In this document: positions 33,710 to 42,614 of the stretch, piece by piece
Layout of the letters: each line of letters starts with the position of its first letter
Position numbering within the stretch: the first letter of the stretch is position 1
DNA from: Desulfuromonadales bacterium
Lineage (GTDB): Bacteria; Desulfobacterota; Desulfuromonadia; Geobacterales; Pseudopelobacteraceae
Direction: 5' to 3'
Assembly: GCA_016650295.1 (NCBI GenBank)
Contig: JAENWA010000003.1
Span: forward strand, 42,030 to 106,029
Length of the DNA stretch: 64,000 bases
Made by a program: the position numbers and the translations under genes
Notes under the pieces: generated by a model
What the model saw: the letters and a program-made list of their open reading frames with translations, nothing else
What the model was told of the DNA's origin: nothing
Databases searched by the model: none

Positions 33710-36613
33710 ATGCGCTATCTGAGTCATCTCACCATATTCAGCCTGCTACTGTCCATTGTTGCATTATCCGGATGTTCCGCCGGACGCCGTGCATTCAGCA
33801 AGGGCGAACAGCTCGAGTCCACCGGCAACTATGAAGAAGCCATGTACAGTTATGCCGAGGCCTACCGCGTCGATCCGGATGCGGGAGATTATCGGGCGCG
33901 TTTTTTCAGAGCCCGTGATACAGCCGCCCAGCTTCGCTACAAAAAAGGTGTTGATCTGTTTGAACGTGGTGAATACGTCGCAGCCCTGGCGGAGTTCCAG
34001 ACCGCATTTGGGTTAGACCCTACCCAGGAGCGCTTCAAGCAGAAGATAGATGAAACCACCCGTCTGAGGGATGCGCAGCTGGCCTACCAGGAAGGGCGTG
34101 ATTTTGAATCGGCAAACAAGCTCAGGAATGCCAACCAGGCCTATATCGCAGCGCTTGAGCTGCATCCCGGCAACAAGGAGTACCAGGAGGCCCTGTTCCG
34201 TGTCAGTGGTCAACGCAAAAGCAAGCTGGAGGGATTCGAGCTGTCACTTAAATCGTCCAAGCCGATTACCCTCAAGTTCAAGGACGCCAAGATAAAAGAT
34301 GTTTTCAAGATCATTACCCAGCTCACCGGCGTAAATTTCATTTTCGACGATGCGGTCAAGGATCAGCCGGTTTCCATCTACCTGGAAAACGCCACTTTTC
34401 AGCAGTCCATGGATCTGCTGATCAATATGAACAAGCTGGAACGAAAAGTACTCAATGAGAGTACTGTACTCATTTATCCCAGAACCCCTGATAAATCGAA
34501 ACAGTATGATGATTTGACCCTGCGTACATTCCACCTCGGCTACATGGATGCCAAGAAAGCGGTTAATCTGGTCCGCACCATGGTGCAAGTGAAAAAGATC
34601 TATGTCAATGAAGAGTCAAACTCGATCATTGTACGTGATACCAGTGACGTGGTGGCTGTGGTCGATAAGATTCTGGAGGCTAACGATGTCCCGGATCCCG
34701 AGGTTGTGCTGGATGTCGAAGTCATGGAGATCACCGACAGCAATACCCAGAACCTCGGTCTGCTGCTGAGCAATTATAATGTCCAGTTTGGTGCGTTTTC
34801 TCCTGGTAATGGAACTACCGGTCCACAATTGCTTTCAACCAGTTCATTGGCACCCACTACCACAACGAATACAACTGGTACTACCGTCACGACAACCACT
34901 GATGTTACGGTTAATAATCTATTGAAGGTTTTCTCCATGAGCGGCTACAGCGGTTTCATGACCGTGCCGACCGCCCAGTACAACTTCGGAAAAACCCTTA
35001 CCAAGGGTGAGGTGCTCTCCAATCCCAAGATCAGGGTCAAGAACAAGGAGAAAGCCAAGTTCAACGTGGGCCAGCGGGTTCCGATAACGACGACGACACT
35101 CAACGGAACGCTTTCCCAGGTCAACGTGCAGTATGTTGATGTGGGCGTCAAGGTCAATGCCGAACCGACTATCCAGTTGAATAATGAGGTTGTTATAAAG
35201 CTTAGTCTTGAAGTCAGTTCAATTTTGTCGAAAGAAATTGTCGGCGGGTCTTCCAGTCCGACATCGGTTGTAACTATAGGAACTCGTAACCTGGATACCG
35301 TGTTGAGCCTCAAGGATGGTGAGACCAGCGTTATTGGCGGTCTCATTCAGAACACTCAGAACAACACCAAGCAAAAGATTTACTTGCTGAGCGATATGCC
35401 GCTGATCGGCCCGCTTCTGACCAACCAGGATTCAACCAAAAACAAGACGGAACTTATCCTTGCAATTACCCCGCGTCTGGTTCGGCGTGTCACGGTTCCG
35501 CAGAACAGCTTGATGTCTTTCAATTCCGGCAAGGAAGACGATCCGTCGCTACAGAGGCCGATGGCTTCATTCGATCAGGAACCGGTGTTTGAGGGAGAAT
35601 CCAAAGAGGCGCCTGTCAAACAGCAGGTAAAAACGACCTCTCCGGCTGCAGCCGTATCTCCTGCACCTGTCGTTACTCCAAAACGCAAGACAGCGGCCGA
35701 TAGTAATGAAGTCAAACCGGCTGCCCCGGCTGACACAACCACCACGACTACCACGACCACCACTACTGCTTCGGCTGTTCCGACTGCTCCGATTGTTCCG
35801 ACTGCACCAATTGCTCCGATTGCCCCGGCTGCCACAACCACCACGACTACCACGGCTGCCTCGGCTGCTCCGGTAGCTCCGGTAGCTCCGGCTGCTCCGG
35901 CTGCTCCGGCTGCTCCGGCTGTCCCGGCTGTCCCGGTTGCCACAACCACCCCGACCTTATTTACCACATCTCCTGCTCCGGTTGCACCGACTGCCCCGGT
36001 TGCCCCGGCTGTTACAACAACCACGACCACCACGACTGCCCCGGTTGCCAAAATCATTCCGACCACCCCGACCGCACCGACCGCACCGACCGCACCGATT
36101 GCACCGATTGCACCGTCCGCACCGTCCGCACCGTCCGCACCGTCCGCACCGTCCGCACCGTCCGCTTTGACTCCCCCAAGAGCCCCGACATCGCCCATCA
36201 AGCGCGGACTGGTACAGATTGCAGCACCCGCCGAGACTGGTGTCGGCCAGCAATTCTATGTAGATGTCAAGACTGGTGATGTACAAAATCTGATCGGGGC
36301 AGACCTTGTTTTAGGCTATGATCCAAAAATTGTTGACTATGTCTCGACATCGGAAGGCCCTTTCCTGAAAAAGGACGGCCAGCAAACGGTCTTCTCTGCT
36401 GCGGCCAATACAACGGATGGCACAGTAACAGTAAAGTTGTCGCGCACGCCGAACAGTGCCGGCATTTCAGGCGCAGGAAGCCTTGTAACGGTTTTATTCC
36501 GTGCAAAAAACAAGGGTCCGGCCAGCTTTAATTTTAAAAGTGTCAGCTTTACTGCGGTGGATGGTAAGCCGTTTGAGATGCTGCCGTTCAGTTCAGCTGT
36601 AAATGTTCGCTAG
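33710..36613 (+). CDS. gspD: Lipoprotein secretin with a C-terminal cohesin domain
   Basis: The start at 33710 follows GGAGGAG and gives a lipoprotein signal (lipobox LSGC, Cys22). Order in the 967 aa: TPR-like repeats (about 25-165), a secretin N0/STN domain (about 180-250, LKFKDAKIKDVFKIITQLTG), an N1/NolW domain (about 265-330), the secretin core (about 335-590; DGETSVIGGLIQN, SDMPLIGPLL), a 200-residue Thr/Pro/Ala low-complexity linker (about 630-825) and a cohesin domain (about 830-967; GQQFYVDVKTGDVQNLIGAD, VLGYDPKIVDYVSTSEG). Cohesins bind dockerins; a dockerin protein is encoded at 44.7 kb. Secretins normally end in an S-domain, so this tail is unusual. It probably forms the outer-membrane channel. 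Confidence 0.93.
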   Translation: MRYLSHLTIFSLLLSIVALSGCSAGRRAFSKGEQLESTGNYEEAMYSYAEAYRVDPDAGDYRARFFRARDTAAQLRYKKGVDLFERGEYVAALAEFQTAFGLDPTQERFKQKIDETTRLRDAQLAYQEGRDFESANKLRNANQAYIAALELHPGNKEYQEALFRVSGQRKSKLEGFELSLKSSKPITLKFKDAKIKDVFKIITQLTGVNFIFDDAVKDQPVSIYLENATFQQSMDLLINMNKLERKVLNESTVLIYPRTPDKSKQYDDLTLRTFHLGYMDAKKAVNLVRTMVQVKKIYVNEESNSIIVRDTSDVVAVVDKILEANDVPDPEVVLDVEVMEITDSNTQNLGLLLSNYNVQFGAFSPGNGTTGPQLLSTSSLAPTTTTNTTGTTVTTTTDVTVNNLLKVFSMSGYSGFMTVPTAQYNFGKTLTKGEVLSNPKIRVKNKEKAKFNVGQRVPITTTTLNGTLSQVNVQYVDVGVKVNAEPTIQLNNEVVIKLSLEVSSILSKEIVGGSSSPTSVVTIGTRNLDTVLSLKDGETSVIGGLIQNTQNNTKQKIYLLSDMPLIGPLLTNQDSTKNKTELILAITPRLVRRVTVPQNSLMSFNSGKEDDPSLQRPMASFDQEPVFEGESKEAPVKQQVKTTSPAAAVSPAPVVTPKRKTAADSNEVKPAAPADTTTTTTTTTTTASAVPTAPIVPTAPIAPIAPAATTTTTTTAASAAPVAPVAPAAPAAPAAPAVPAVPVATTTPTLFTTSPAPVAPTAPVAPAVTTTTTTTTAPVAKIIPTTPTAPTAPTAPIAPIAPSAPSAPSAPSAPSAPSALTPPRAPTSPIKRGLVQIAAPAETGVGQQFYVDVKTGDVQNLIGADLVLGYDPKIVDYVSTSEGPFLKKDGQQTVFSAAANTTDGTVTVKLSRTPNSAGISGAGSLVTVLFRAKNKGPASFNFKSVSFTAVDGKPFEMLPFSSAVNVR

Positions 36614-36622
36614 ATTTTACGT

Positions 36623-37399
36623 ATGAGAAGGCCCTGTTTTACAGCTCGACTGAAGTCAATATGCTCAAACCGTGATGGCTTCACGTTTCTGATGGCGATT
36701 TTTATGGTTATGATAATTGGTATAATGTCCGCTGAAACTGGTAAATCCTGGAAAATGATCATGAAGCGCGAACGTGAAAAGGAATTGCTCTTCCGCGGAA
36801 GCCAGATCAAGGAAGCGATTGAAAACTGGAACAATCCGAAATATACCGTTCCGGGTGTTGCACCGCGAACTGGGCCTCGTCCGCCACTCATGGATCTGAA
36901 GTATTTGCTGGATGATCCGACTTCTACAACACATATAAGATTTCTGCCCCATACCTATGCCACCGAACTTGACACAAACAATCCGAAATGCGCCCCAAAT
37001 TGTGCCAAGCTCAAGGTGTATCAGGACCCCATGACCGGCAAGGAATGGACAATAATCAGGGGCACTGCCGGTAATGCAGCTACTGGTCAAGTTCCCACAA
37101 TCAGTACCAGCACTCAGGGCGCGGGCATAATCGGCGTTGCCAGTAAAAGCGATGAAAAACCGCTTAAAACTGACTTTAAAGATACGGCCCTTGAAAATAT
37201 GGGCGTTACTGGCGGTGGGATCACCACAGGTGCAATAGGAACTGTGCCTCAAGTCATAACTGGTACTGATATGAACGAACCGGCCTCAACATCCCCTGCC
37301 TCGGGGGGCAAAATGACCAAATACAGTGACTGGAAATTTATCGCTGACCCCACAAATGATCACACAAAAATTTACCGGGCCTATCACGAAAGATGGTAA
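36623..37399 (+). CDS. Minor pseudopilin-like protein (258 aa)
   Basis: A class III signal: basic leader, RDG/FTFLMAIFMVMIIGIMSAE, cleavable by prepilin peptidase. Residue 5 of the mature protein is Met, not the usual Glu, so like GspK-type tip pseudopilins it would not need to bridge to a neighbour's N-terminus. The rest is Thr/Gly-rich with four cysteines (NPKCAPNCAK). ATG is only 9 nt from the secretin stop, with no SD, implying coupling. Confidence 0.75.
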   Translation: MRRPCFTARLKSICSNRDGFTFLMAIFMVMIIGIMSAETGKSWKMIMKREREKELLFRGSQIKEAIENWNNPKYTVPGVAPRTGPRPPLMDLKYLLDDPTSTTHIRFLPHTYATELDTNNPKCAPNCAKLKVYQDPMTGKEWTIIRGTAGNAATGQVPTISTSTQGAGIIGVASKSDEKPLKTDFKDTALENMGVTGGGITTGAIGTVPQVITGTDMNEPASTSPASGGKMTKYSDWKFIADPTNDHTKIYRAYHERW

Positions 37400-37446
37400 A
37401 TGAAGAGCATTCGCAGCACTGGATGGTGTAAATTGAAGGTATTGAC

Positions 37447-37917
37447 TTGAAACAGTTGAGAACGCGAAGCGGGGTTTCCCTGCTTGAATTGATCGTGACG
37501 ATTACGATACTCGGTATCCTGGCCGCCGGTGTGATGCCGTTGATCCGCAATACGACGATCAGATCAAAAGAGATCGAACTCCGTAGAAACCTGCGCATCA
37601 TCCGCATTGCCATTGATGACTACAAGAAGACGTTCGACAAGATGCCTGAAGGGCCATTGAAAACCGGAAGCGGCTATCCGAAAGAGCTTCAGGAACTGGT
37701 TGACGGGCATGATTTCGGTGACGTAAAAGTCGGCAATGTCAAGTTTCTGCGAAGGAAAATCCTCAATCCGCTGGTGGACCCGAAAATAAGCTCTGCCGAC
37801 GATAAATGGGGCTGGAAACTGAGCCCCTACAGCGATAAGGGTGGTGAGGATGTTTATGATGTTTCTGCTCCGCAGGATGAGACCGCTCTTGATGGGACAA
37901 AATATAATGAATGGTAA
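37447..37917 (+). CDS. Pseudopilin (GspG-like, 156 aa)
   Basis: TTG at 37447 (SD GAAGGT, 7 nt). The prepilin site is RSG/VSLLELIVTITILGILAAG, with Glu at +5. A GspG-like globular part ends in an acidic Ca-binding-like stretch (SDKGGEDVYDVSAPQDETAL). It overlaps the next pseudopilin by 11 nt at its end if that gene starts at 37907. Confidence 0.85.
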   Translation: MKQLRTRSGVSLLELIVTITILGILAAGVMPLIRNTTIRSKEIELRRNLRIIRIAIDDYKKTFDKMPEGPLKTGSGYPKELQELVDGHDFGDVKVGNVKFLRRKILNPLVDPKISSADDKWGWKLSPYSDKGGEDVYDVSAPQDETALDGTKYNEW

Positions 37918-38377
37918 TAACGTGAACAATTCAAATGAACAACCAACCAACCTCGCCTCCGATACAACGAAGTGCAACTCCGGTTGTCGTGGTTTTACTC
38001 TGATCGAGCTTATGATAGTTGTCTCGATTATCGGTATTCTGGCCGCCATAGCCGTGCCCAACTATCAGTGGAGTGTCATCAAGGCCAAAGAAGCGGTTCT
38101 GCGGGAAGCTCTGTATAATTTCCGGACCACGCTTGACCAGTTCTATGCAGATCAGGGAAAATACCCCGATTCGCTTCCCGAACTGGTCGATAAGAAATAC
38201 ATGCGTGGTCTTCCCAAGGATCCTTTCACCGGAACAGACGACTGGGTAACAGTTGAACCGCCGCCGCCTCAAGGGACGACCAGTTCAGCCGCACCTACTG
38301 ACCCTGGTAAGGTCTGGGATGTACACAGTGGCTCAGACAAGGTGGGGAGTAACGGCACCCCATATAACGAGTGGTAG
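37907..38377 (+). CDS. Pseudopilin (major, GspG/OxpG-like)
   Basis: CRG/FTLIELMIVVSIIGILAAIA is a textbook prepilin cleavage and +5 Glu site. The start is not certain: ATG 37907 (156 aa) or GTG 37922 (151 aa). The globular part repeats the GspG layout of the previous gene (FRTTLDQFYADQGKYPDSLP, DPFTGTDDWVTVEPPPP, WDVHSGSDKVGSNGTPYNEW). It resembles the pseudopilin of the Oxp-type system reported to export a multicopper protein in Geobacter sulfurreducens (established elsewhere; orthology inferred). ftsE begins 4 nt after its stop. Confidence 0.88.
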   Translation: MNGNNVNNSNEQPTNLASDTTKCNSGCRGFTLIELMIVVSIIGILAAIAVPNYQWSVIKAKEAVLREALYNFRTTLDQFYADQGKYPDSLPELVDKKYMRGLPKDPFTGTDDWVTVEPPPPQGTTSSAAPTDPGKVWDVHSGSDKVGSNGTPYNEW

Positions 38378-38381
38378 CGGC

Positions 38382-39074
38382 ATGATCCAACTACACAACG
38401 TATCTCTGGCGTACCAGAAGGATGCTTCCGCCATCAATGATATCGATCTGCGTATCGAGAAAGGTGAATTTGTTTTTTTGACCGGTCCATCCGGCGCCGG
38501 CAAAACAACACTTCTGCGTTTACTGTACGGAGCATTGACGCCGACCCGAGGGCAGGTGTTGATAGACGGTCAGAATGTTTCACGTTTGGCGGCGTCCCAG
38601 ATCCCTCACCTGCGGCGCATGATCGGGGTGGTATTCCAGGACTTCAAATTGCTGCCATCCCGGACGGTATTTGAGAATGTAGCCATTACCCTGGAGGTGA
38701 TCGGCTGGGGGCGGGCCGACATCGGTAAAAAGGTGATGCATACCCTCAGGCAGATGGGCATGGAATCCAAGATCAACCTGACTCCCGAACGTCTGTCCGG
38801 AGGTGAACAGCAGCGTGTGGCACTGGCCCGCGCTCTGGTGAATGACCCCAAGATCCTGCTGGCCGATGAACCGACCGGCAATCTGGATGATGCGAACAAG
38901 AATCAGATCCTGAATATCTTCAAAGAGGCAAATGTTCGCGGAACGACAGTGGTCGTGGCAACCCACGACCGCCGTCTGATTGAGCATGCCCATAAGCGTC
39001 TGGTAACCCTCAATAAGGGAGAGATCGTTGAACAGATGGAAAAAGAAGCACATAACGGCGATCAAGCCCAATAA
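38382..39074 (+). CDS. ftsE: Cell division ATPase FtsE
   Basis: A 230-aa ABC ATPase: Walker A GPSGAGKTTLLRLLYGALTP, Q-loop VFQDFKLLPSRTVFENV, signature LSGGEQQRVALARALV, Walker [14 protein letters not shown]. With FtsX it transmits a signal from the cytoplasm to the periplasmic activator EnvC and so to cell-wall amidases. The start ATG at 38382 follows the third pseudopilin by 4 nt. It is longer-tailed than E. coli FtsE, overlapping ftsX by 47 bp. Confidence 0.96.
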   Translation: MIQLHNVSLAYQKDASAINDIDLRIEKGEFVFLTGPSGAGKTTLLRLLYGALTPTRGQVLIDGQNVSRLAASQIPHLRRMIGVVFQDFKLLPSRTVFENVAITLEVIGWGRADIGKKVMHTLRQMGMESKINLTPERLSGGEQQRVALARALVNDPKILLADEPTGNLDDANKNQILNIFKEANVRGTTVVVATHDRRLIEHAHKRLVTLNKGEIVEQMEKEAHNGDQAQ

Positions 39075-39996
39075 ACGACCGAAACTGGCCGGAGAAGGGT
39101 TTGCCGGTCGCCTGAGATACTTTCTCTTCCGCGCCCTGACAAATATTCGCCAGAATGTCTTCGTCAATGTGGTGACCATCGGGACGATTACGCTGGCGTT
39201 GCTGATTGTTTCACTCTTTCTGCTGGTGTTTATCAATCTCGAAAACGCAGCGGAAAGCTGGAGTGAGCGGGTTCAGGTGACAGTTTATTTCGACCATGAT
39301 CTGACGCTGCAGGAGCAGGGCTCATTGCGTACCCGGATTACAGCTCTCCCCGGCACGTCCCGGATTGGGTATGTGTCCCGTGATGAGGCTCTCAAACGCT
39401 TTAAAAACCGCCTGCGCGGCCAGGAAACCCTCCTGGAGGGAGTCCGTTCGGAGGTATTGCCACCTTCTCTGGAAATCACGCTGAAACGGAGCAGTCGAGA
39501 GACCCGCGATGTCGAGGCGTATGTTGCCGGCCTCAAGCTCATACCCGGTATCAATGAGGTGCAGTACGGTGAGGAATGGGTGCGGCGCTTCAATACATTT
39601 CTTAACTTCATGCGACTGATCGGAGCCCTGCTGGGTGGATTCCTGGTGATTGCCGTGCTGTTCATCGTGTCGAATACAATCAAACTGACCATCTATGCCC
39701 GCCGTGACGAACTGGAGGTTATGTCGCTGGTTGGCGCCACCCGCTTCTTTATAAAGGCGCCGTTTTTGATAGAAGGAATTATTCAAGGCGGTGCCGGAGC
39801 ACTGCTCGCCACGGGATTGCTGTTGGGCCTGTACGAGGGATTTCTGCACAATGCCGGCAGCTTCCTGACGTTTAACCCGACCACCGCGGGACTGGCATTT
39901 CTGCCGTTCGAGTATATCTGCGGTATAATCATGGCCGGTATCGTGTTGGGATTTTTAGGAAGTCTTTCTTCTCTGAAGCGATTTATCTCTGTCTGA
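39028..39996 (+). CDS. ftsX: Cell division permease FtsX
   Basis: A 322-aa protein with four membrane spans (about 50-73, 200-225, 250-275, 290-315) and the periplasmic loop after the first. N-terminus LRYFLFRALTNIRQNVFVNV, periplasmic ECD SWSERVQVTVYFDHDLTLQE, YGEEWVRRFNTF and AVLFIVSNTIKLTIYARRDELE are FtsX hallmarks. Translation starts at TTG 39028, with AGGGAGA upstream, inside ftsE. Confidence 0.94.
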   Translation: MNRWKKKHITAIKPNKRPKLAGEGFAGRLRYFLFRALTNIRQNVFVNVVTIGTITLALLIVSLFLLVFINLENAAESWSERVQVTVYFDHDLTLQEQGSLRTRITALPGTSRIGYVSRDEALKRFKNRLRGQETLLEGVRSEVLPPSLEITLKRSSRETRDVEAYVAGLKLIPGINEVQYGEEWVRRFNTFLNFMRLIGALLGGFLVIAVLFIVSNTIKLTIYARRDELEVMSLVGATRFFIKAPFLIEGIIQGGAGALLATGLLLGLYEGFLHNAGSFLTFNPTTAGLAFLPFEYICGIIMAGIVLGFLGSLSSLKRFISV

Positions 39997-39999
39997 AAT

Positions 40000-41181
40000 A
40001 TGACACGAATAGCCTGCATACTGCTGCTCCTGATCTCAGCGAGTGTCGCCCGGGGAGAAACCACCAAGGATCAATTGAAGGGAGTAAAGCAAGAGATCAA
40101 GGCCAAAAAGCAGCTAATATCCAAAACCCGCAAGGTAGAGGCGGTGGTTTCCACCGAGCTGCAAGAGATAAACCGTAATCTTGTACAGAAAGAATCCGAC
40201 CTGGGCCGTCTCGATCATGAGCTGAAAGGCGTGGAATCCAGCCTTCAGCGCACCGGGCGCGAGATTGTCCGGGTCACGGATGAGGCCAATCTCAAGAAGC
40301 GGGAGATCGAGCGCCGCCTGACGTCACTCTACAAAGCTGGAGAGCTGGGTGCGGTACGGATGTTTTTCTCGGCGGAATCATTTCCACAGATGGCCGAGAA
40401 TATTCGCTACATGCGTGCTATTCTGGATAACGACAAAAAGATATTTGCAGAGTATGATCAGAAAATAGTCGAGCTGCGTAAACTTAAGGTCGTTCTGGAA
40501 CGTGATGCCGCATTAAAATCGCGTATCAAGGCCGGCATTGCCGTCAAAAAACTTGAAATAGAGCAGGAAAAAAGCAAGAAGGCATCTTATCTGGTAAAGG
40601 TCCGGCAGGACCGCAGCAGTTACGAAAAATCGCTCAAGGAGCTCCAAGCCAACGCGTCTCGTCTGCAGGCCATGATGGAGCGGCTTGAAGCGCTCAGCCG
40701 CAGAAAACTGTCATCCCGGCATGAAAAGCCTGGCAGCAAGCTGAAACCGTTGGCTGAACTGCCTCCTGTGCCTGATCGGGGATTTGCATCCCAAAAGGGT
40801 CGCATGTCACTGCCGGTACGAGGCGAAATTGTTGAAACCTACGGAAAGCATAAACACCCTGATTTCAATTCGTATACCTTCAGTAAGGGATTGTCGATAT
40901 CAGCAGGGGCCGGCAGCGACATCAAAGCCATCTACGAAGGCAGTGTTATTTTTGCCGATTATTTCAAGGGCTTTGGCAATATGATCATTATTGATCACGG
41001 TGGCGGATACTTCAGTCTGTATGCCCATGCTGCCAAGATCCTGAAAAAGGTCGGAGCGGAAGTTGCCCGCAACGATACAGTCGCAACGGTCGGAGATACG
41101 GACTCCTCACGGGGACCGATGTTGTATTTCGAGATCAGACACCAGGGTAAACCGGTGGATCCGGTCGGCTGGGTGCGATAA
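40000..41181 (+). CDS. envC: EnvC-like murein hydrolase activator (M23 peptidase family)
   Basis: A 393-aa periplasmic protein with a signal peptide (MTRIACILLLLISASVARGE), a long coiled coil (about 25-250) and a C-terminal LytM/M23 domain (about 270-393; VKALYEGSVIFADYFKGFGN-like core, IIDHGGGYFSLYAHA, RGPMLYFEIRHQGKPVDPVGW). One His ligand pattern (HAxH, HxxxD) can be traced but the N-terminal H of a full HxxxD zinc site looks degraded, as in EnvC, whose role is activation. It follows ftsX by 3 bp and fits the FtsEX-EnvC circuit. Confidence 0.88.
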   Translation: MTRIACILLLLISASVARGETTKDQLKGVKQEIKAKKQLISKTRKVEAVVSTELQEINRNLVQKESDLGRLDHELKGVESSLQRTGREIVRVTDEANLKKREIERRLTSLYKAGELGAVRMFFSAESFPQMAENIRYMRAILDNDKKIFAEYDQKIVELRKLKVVLERDAALKSRIKAGIAVKKLEIEQEKSKKASYLVKVRQDRSSYEKSLKELQANASRLQAMMERLEALSRRKLSSRHEKPGSKLKPLAELPPVPDRGFASQKGRMSLPVRGEIVETYGKHKHPDFNSYTFSKGLSISAGAGSDIKAIYEGSVIFADYFKGFGNMIIIDHGGGYFSLYAHAAKILKKVGAEVARNDTVATVGDTDSSRGPMLYFEIRHQGKPVDPVGWVR

Positions 41182-41230
41182 ACCTATGTCAATTAACTAT
41201 CTGTATAATAAAATTAATCGGAGGCATTAG

Positions 41231-42610
41231 ATGGCAACACCAGGTGGTAACAAAAAACGGGTAGCCATGGGGGTTGCGATCCTCATTTCCGCCCTGGTCA
41301 TTTTTATCGGCATCAGCTCACAGCGTCACTGCAGTGCCGAAGGCAAGGGGAGTGATTACGAGTCGATAGAGCTCTTCACCGATGTTATGGCCATTGTCAA
41401 GAAAAGCTATGTGGAAGAGGTCGATACCAAAAAACTGATCTACGGTGCTATCAACGGCATGCTGGCTTCGCTCGATCCTCACAGCTCCTTTATGTCGCCC
41501 GACAGCTACAAGGAGATGAAGATTGATACCAAGGGGGCCTTTGGCGGCCTGGGTATCGAGATCAGCATCAAAGACGGCATCCTGACCGTTATTTCACCTA
41601 TTGAGGATACCCCCGCCTTCAAGGCCGGTATCAAGGCCGGCGACCAGATTTTCAAGATCGATGATAAGTTTACCAAAGATCTCAATATCAACGATGCGGT
41701 CAAGCGGATGCGCGGTCAAAAGGGCTCCAAGGTCATTCTGACCATTATGCGGGAGAGCTTTGACAAACCGCAGGAATTCCCGCTGATTCGCGATGTTATC
41801 CAGGTCAAGAGCGTGCGTTCATATCTGATGGAAGAGGGCTATGCCTATATCCGGATTGCTCAATTCCAGGAGAAAACCGATGAGGATCTCGTCAAATTCC
41901 TGAAAAATCTCAAAGAGGAAAACAAAGGCGAACTGAAGGGATTAATCCTTGATATGCGAAATGATCCGGGTGGACTTCTTGATCAGGCGGTCCGGGTAGC
42001 CGATCATTTTGTCGATGAAGGGCAAATGGTCGTGTACACGGAAGGTCGCGAGAAGGATTCCAAGATGAAGTTTATCGCCAGAAAGGGCAACAAAGAGCCG
42101 AACTACCCGATAGTGGTGCTGATCAACGGCGGCAGCGCCAGCGCTTCGGAGATCGTTGCCGGCGCACTGCAGGATCACAAGCGCGCCATTGTCATGGGTA
42201 CCCAGAGTTTCGGCAAAGGCTCCGTGCAGACGATCATTCCGCTGTCGGATGACTCCGGTTTGCGCCTGACAACAGCCCGCTACTACACTCCCAAGGGGCG
42301 TTCGATCCAGGCCAAGGGCATTACCCCGGACATCGTGGTTGAGCGCCTTGAATTGCCCAAGGAGCCTGCCGGCAAAAAAGACATCATGCATCTGAGAGAG
42401 AAGGATCTGGAGAATCACTTCGAGGGTGAGGACAAGGCCGCTCCGAAGAATGTAAAAAAAGAGGAAAAGAAGGATGAGAAGAAAGACGATAAGAAGGATG
42501 ATAAGGCAACACTGAAGCCGCTGGAAGTTCTCAGGAACGACTACCAGGTCATGCGCGCCCTCGATCTGCTCAAGGGTTGGGAAATACTCAAAATAATGGG
42601 CAACAAGTAA
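41231..42610 (+). CDS. ctpA: C-terminal processing protease (S41, CtpA family)
   Basis: A 459-aa secreted serine protease: N-terminal anchor/signal (residues 10-30), PDZ domain (about 85-170, KMKIDTKGAFGGLGIEIS.. GDQIFKIDDKFTK) and the S41 fold with the nucleophile in INGGSASASEIVAGALQDHKRA and Lys in QSFGKGSVQTI. A Lys/Asp/Glu-rich C-terminus (DKAAPKNVKKEEKKDEKKDD) is probably disordered. Tail-specific proteases often process or degrade envelope proteins next to EnvC-type factors. Confidence 0.95.
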   Translation: MATPGGNKKRVAMGVAILISALVIFIGISSQRHCSAEGKGSDYESIELFTDVMAIVKKSYVEEVDTKKLIYGAINGMLASLDPHSSFMSPDSYKEMKIDTKGAFGGLGIEISIKDGILTVISPIEDTPAFKAGIKAGDQIFKIDDKFTKDLNINDAVKRMRGQKGSKVILTIMRESFDKPQEFPLIRDVIQVKSVRSYLMEEGYAYIRIAQFQEKTDEDLVKFLKNLKEENKGELKGLILDMRNDPGGLLDQAVRVADHFVDEGQMVVYTEGREKDSKMKFIARKGNKEPNYPIVVLINGGSASASEIVAGALQDHKRAIVMGTQSFGKGSVQTIIPLSDDSGLRLTTARYYTPKGRSIQAKGITPDIVVERLELPKEPAGKKDIMHLREKDLENHFEGEDKAAPKNVKKEEKKDEKKDDKKDDKATLKPLEVLRNDYQVMRALDLLKGWEILKIMGNK

Positions 42611-42614
42611 AATA

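Noticed and set aside
36060..36170. Short regular repeats looking like a CRISPR array
   Set aside because: The unit is 9 bp, in frame within the secretin gene, with no spacers.
35575..36201. 208-codon minus frame rich in Gly, Ala, Asp and Val
   Set aside because: It is the complement of the Thr/Pro/Ala linker of the secretin; its repetitiveness mirrors that linker.
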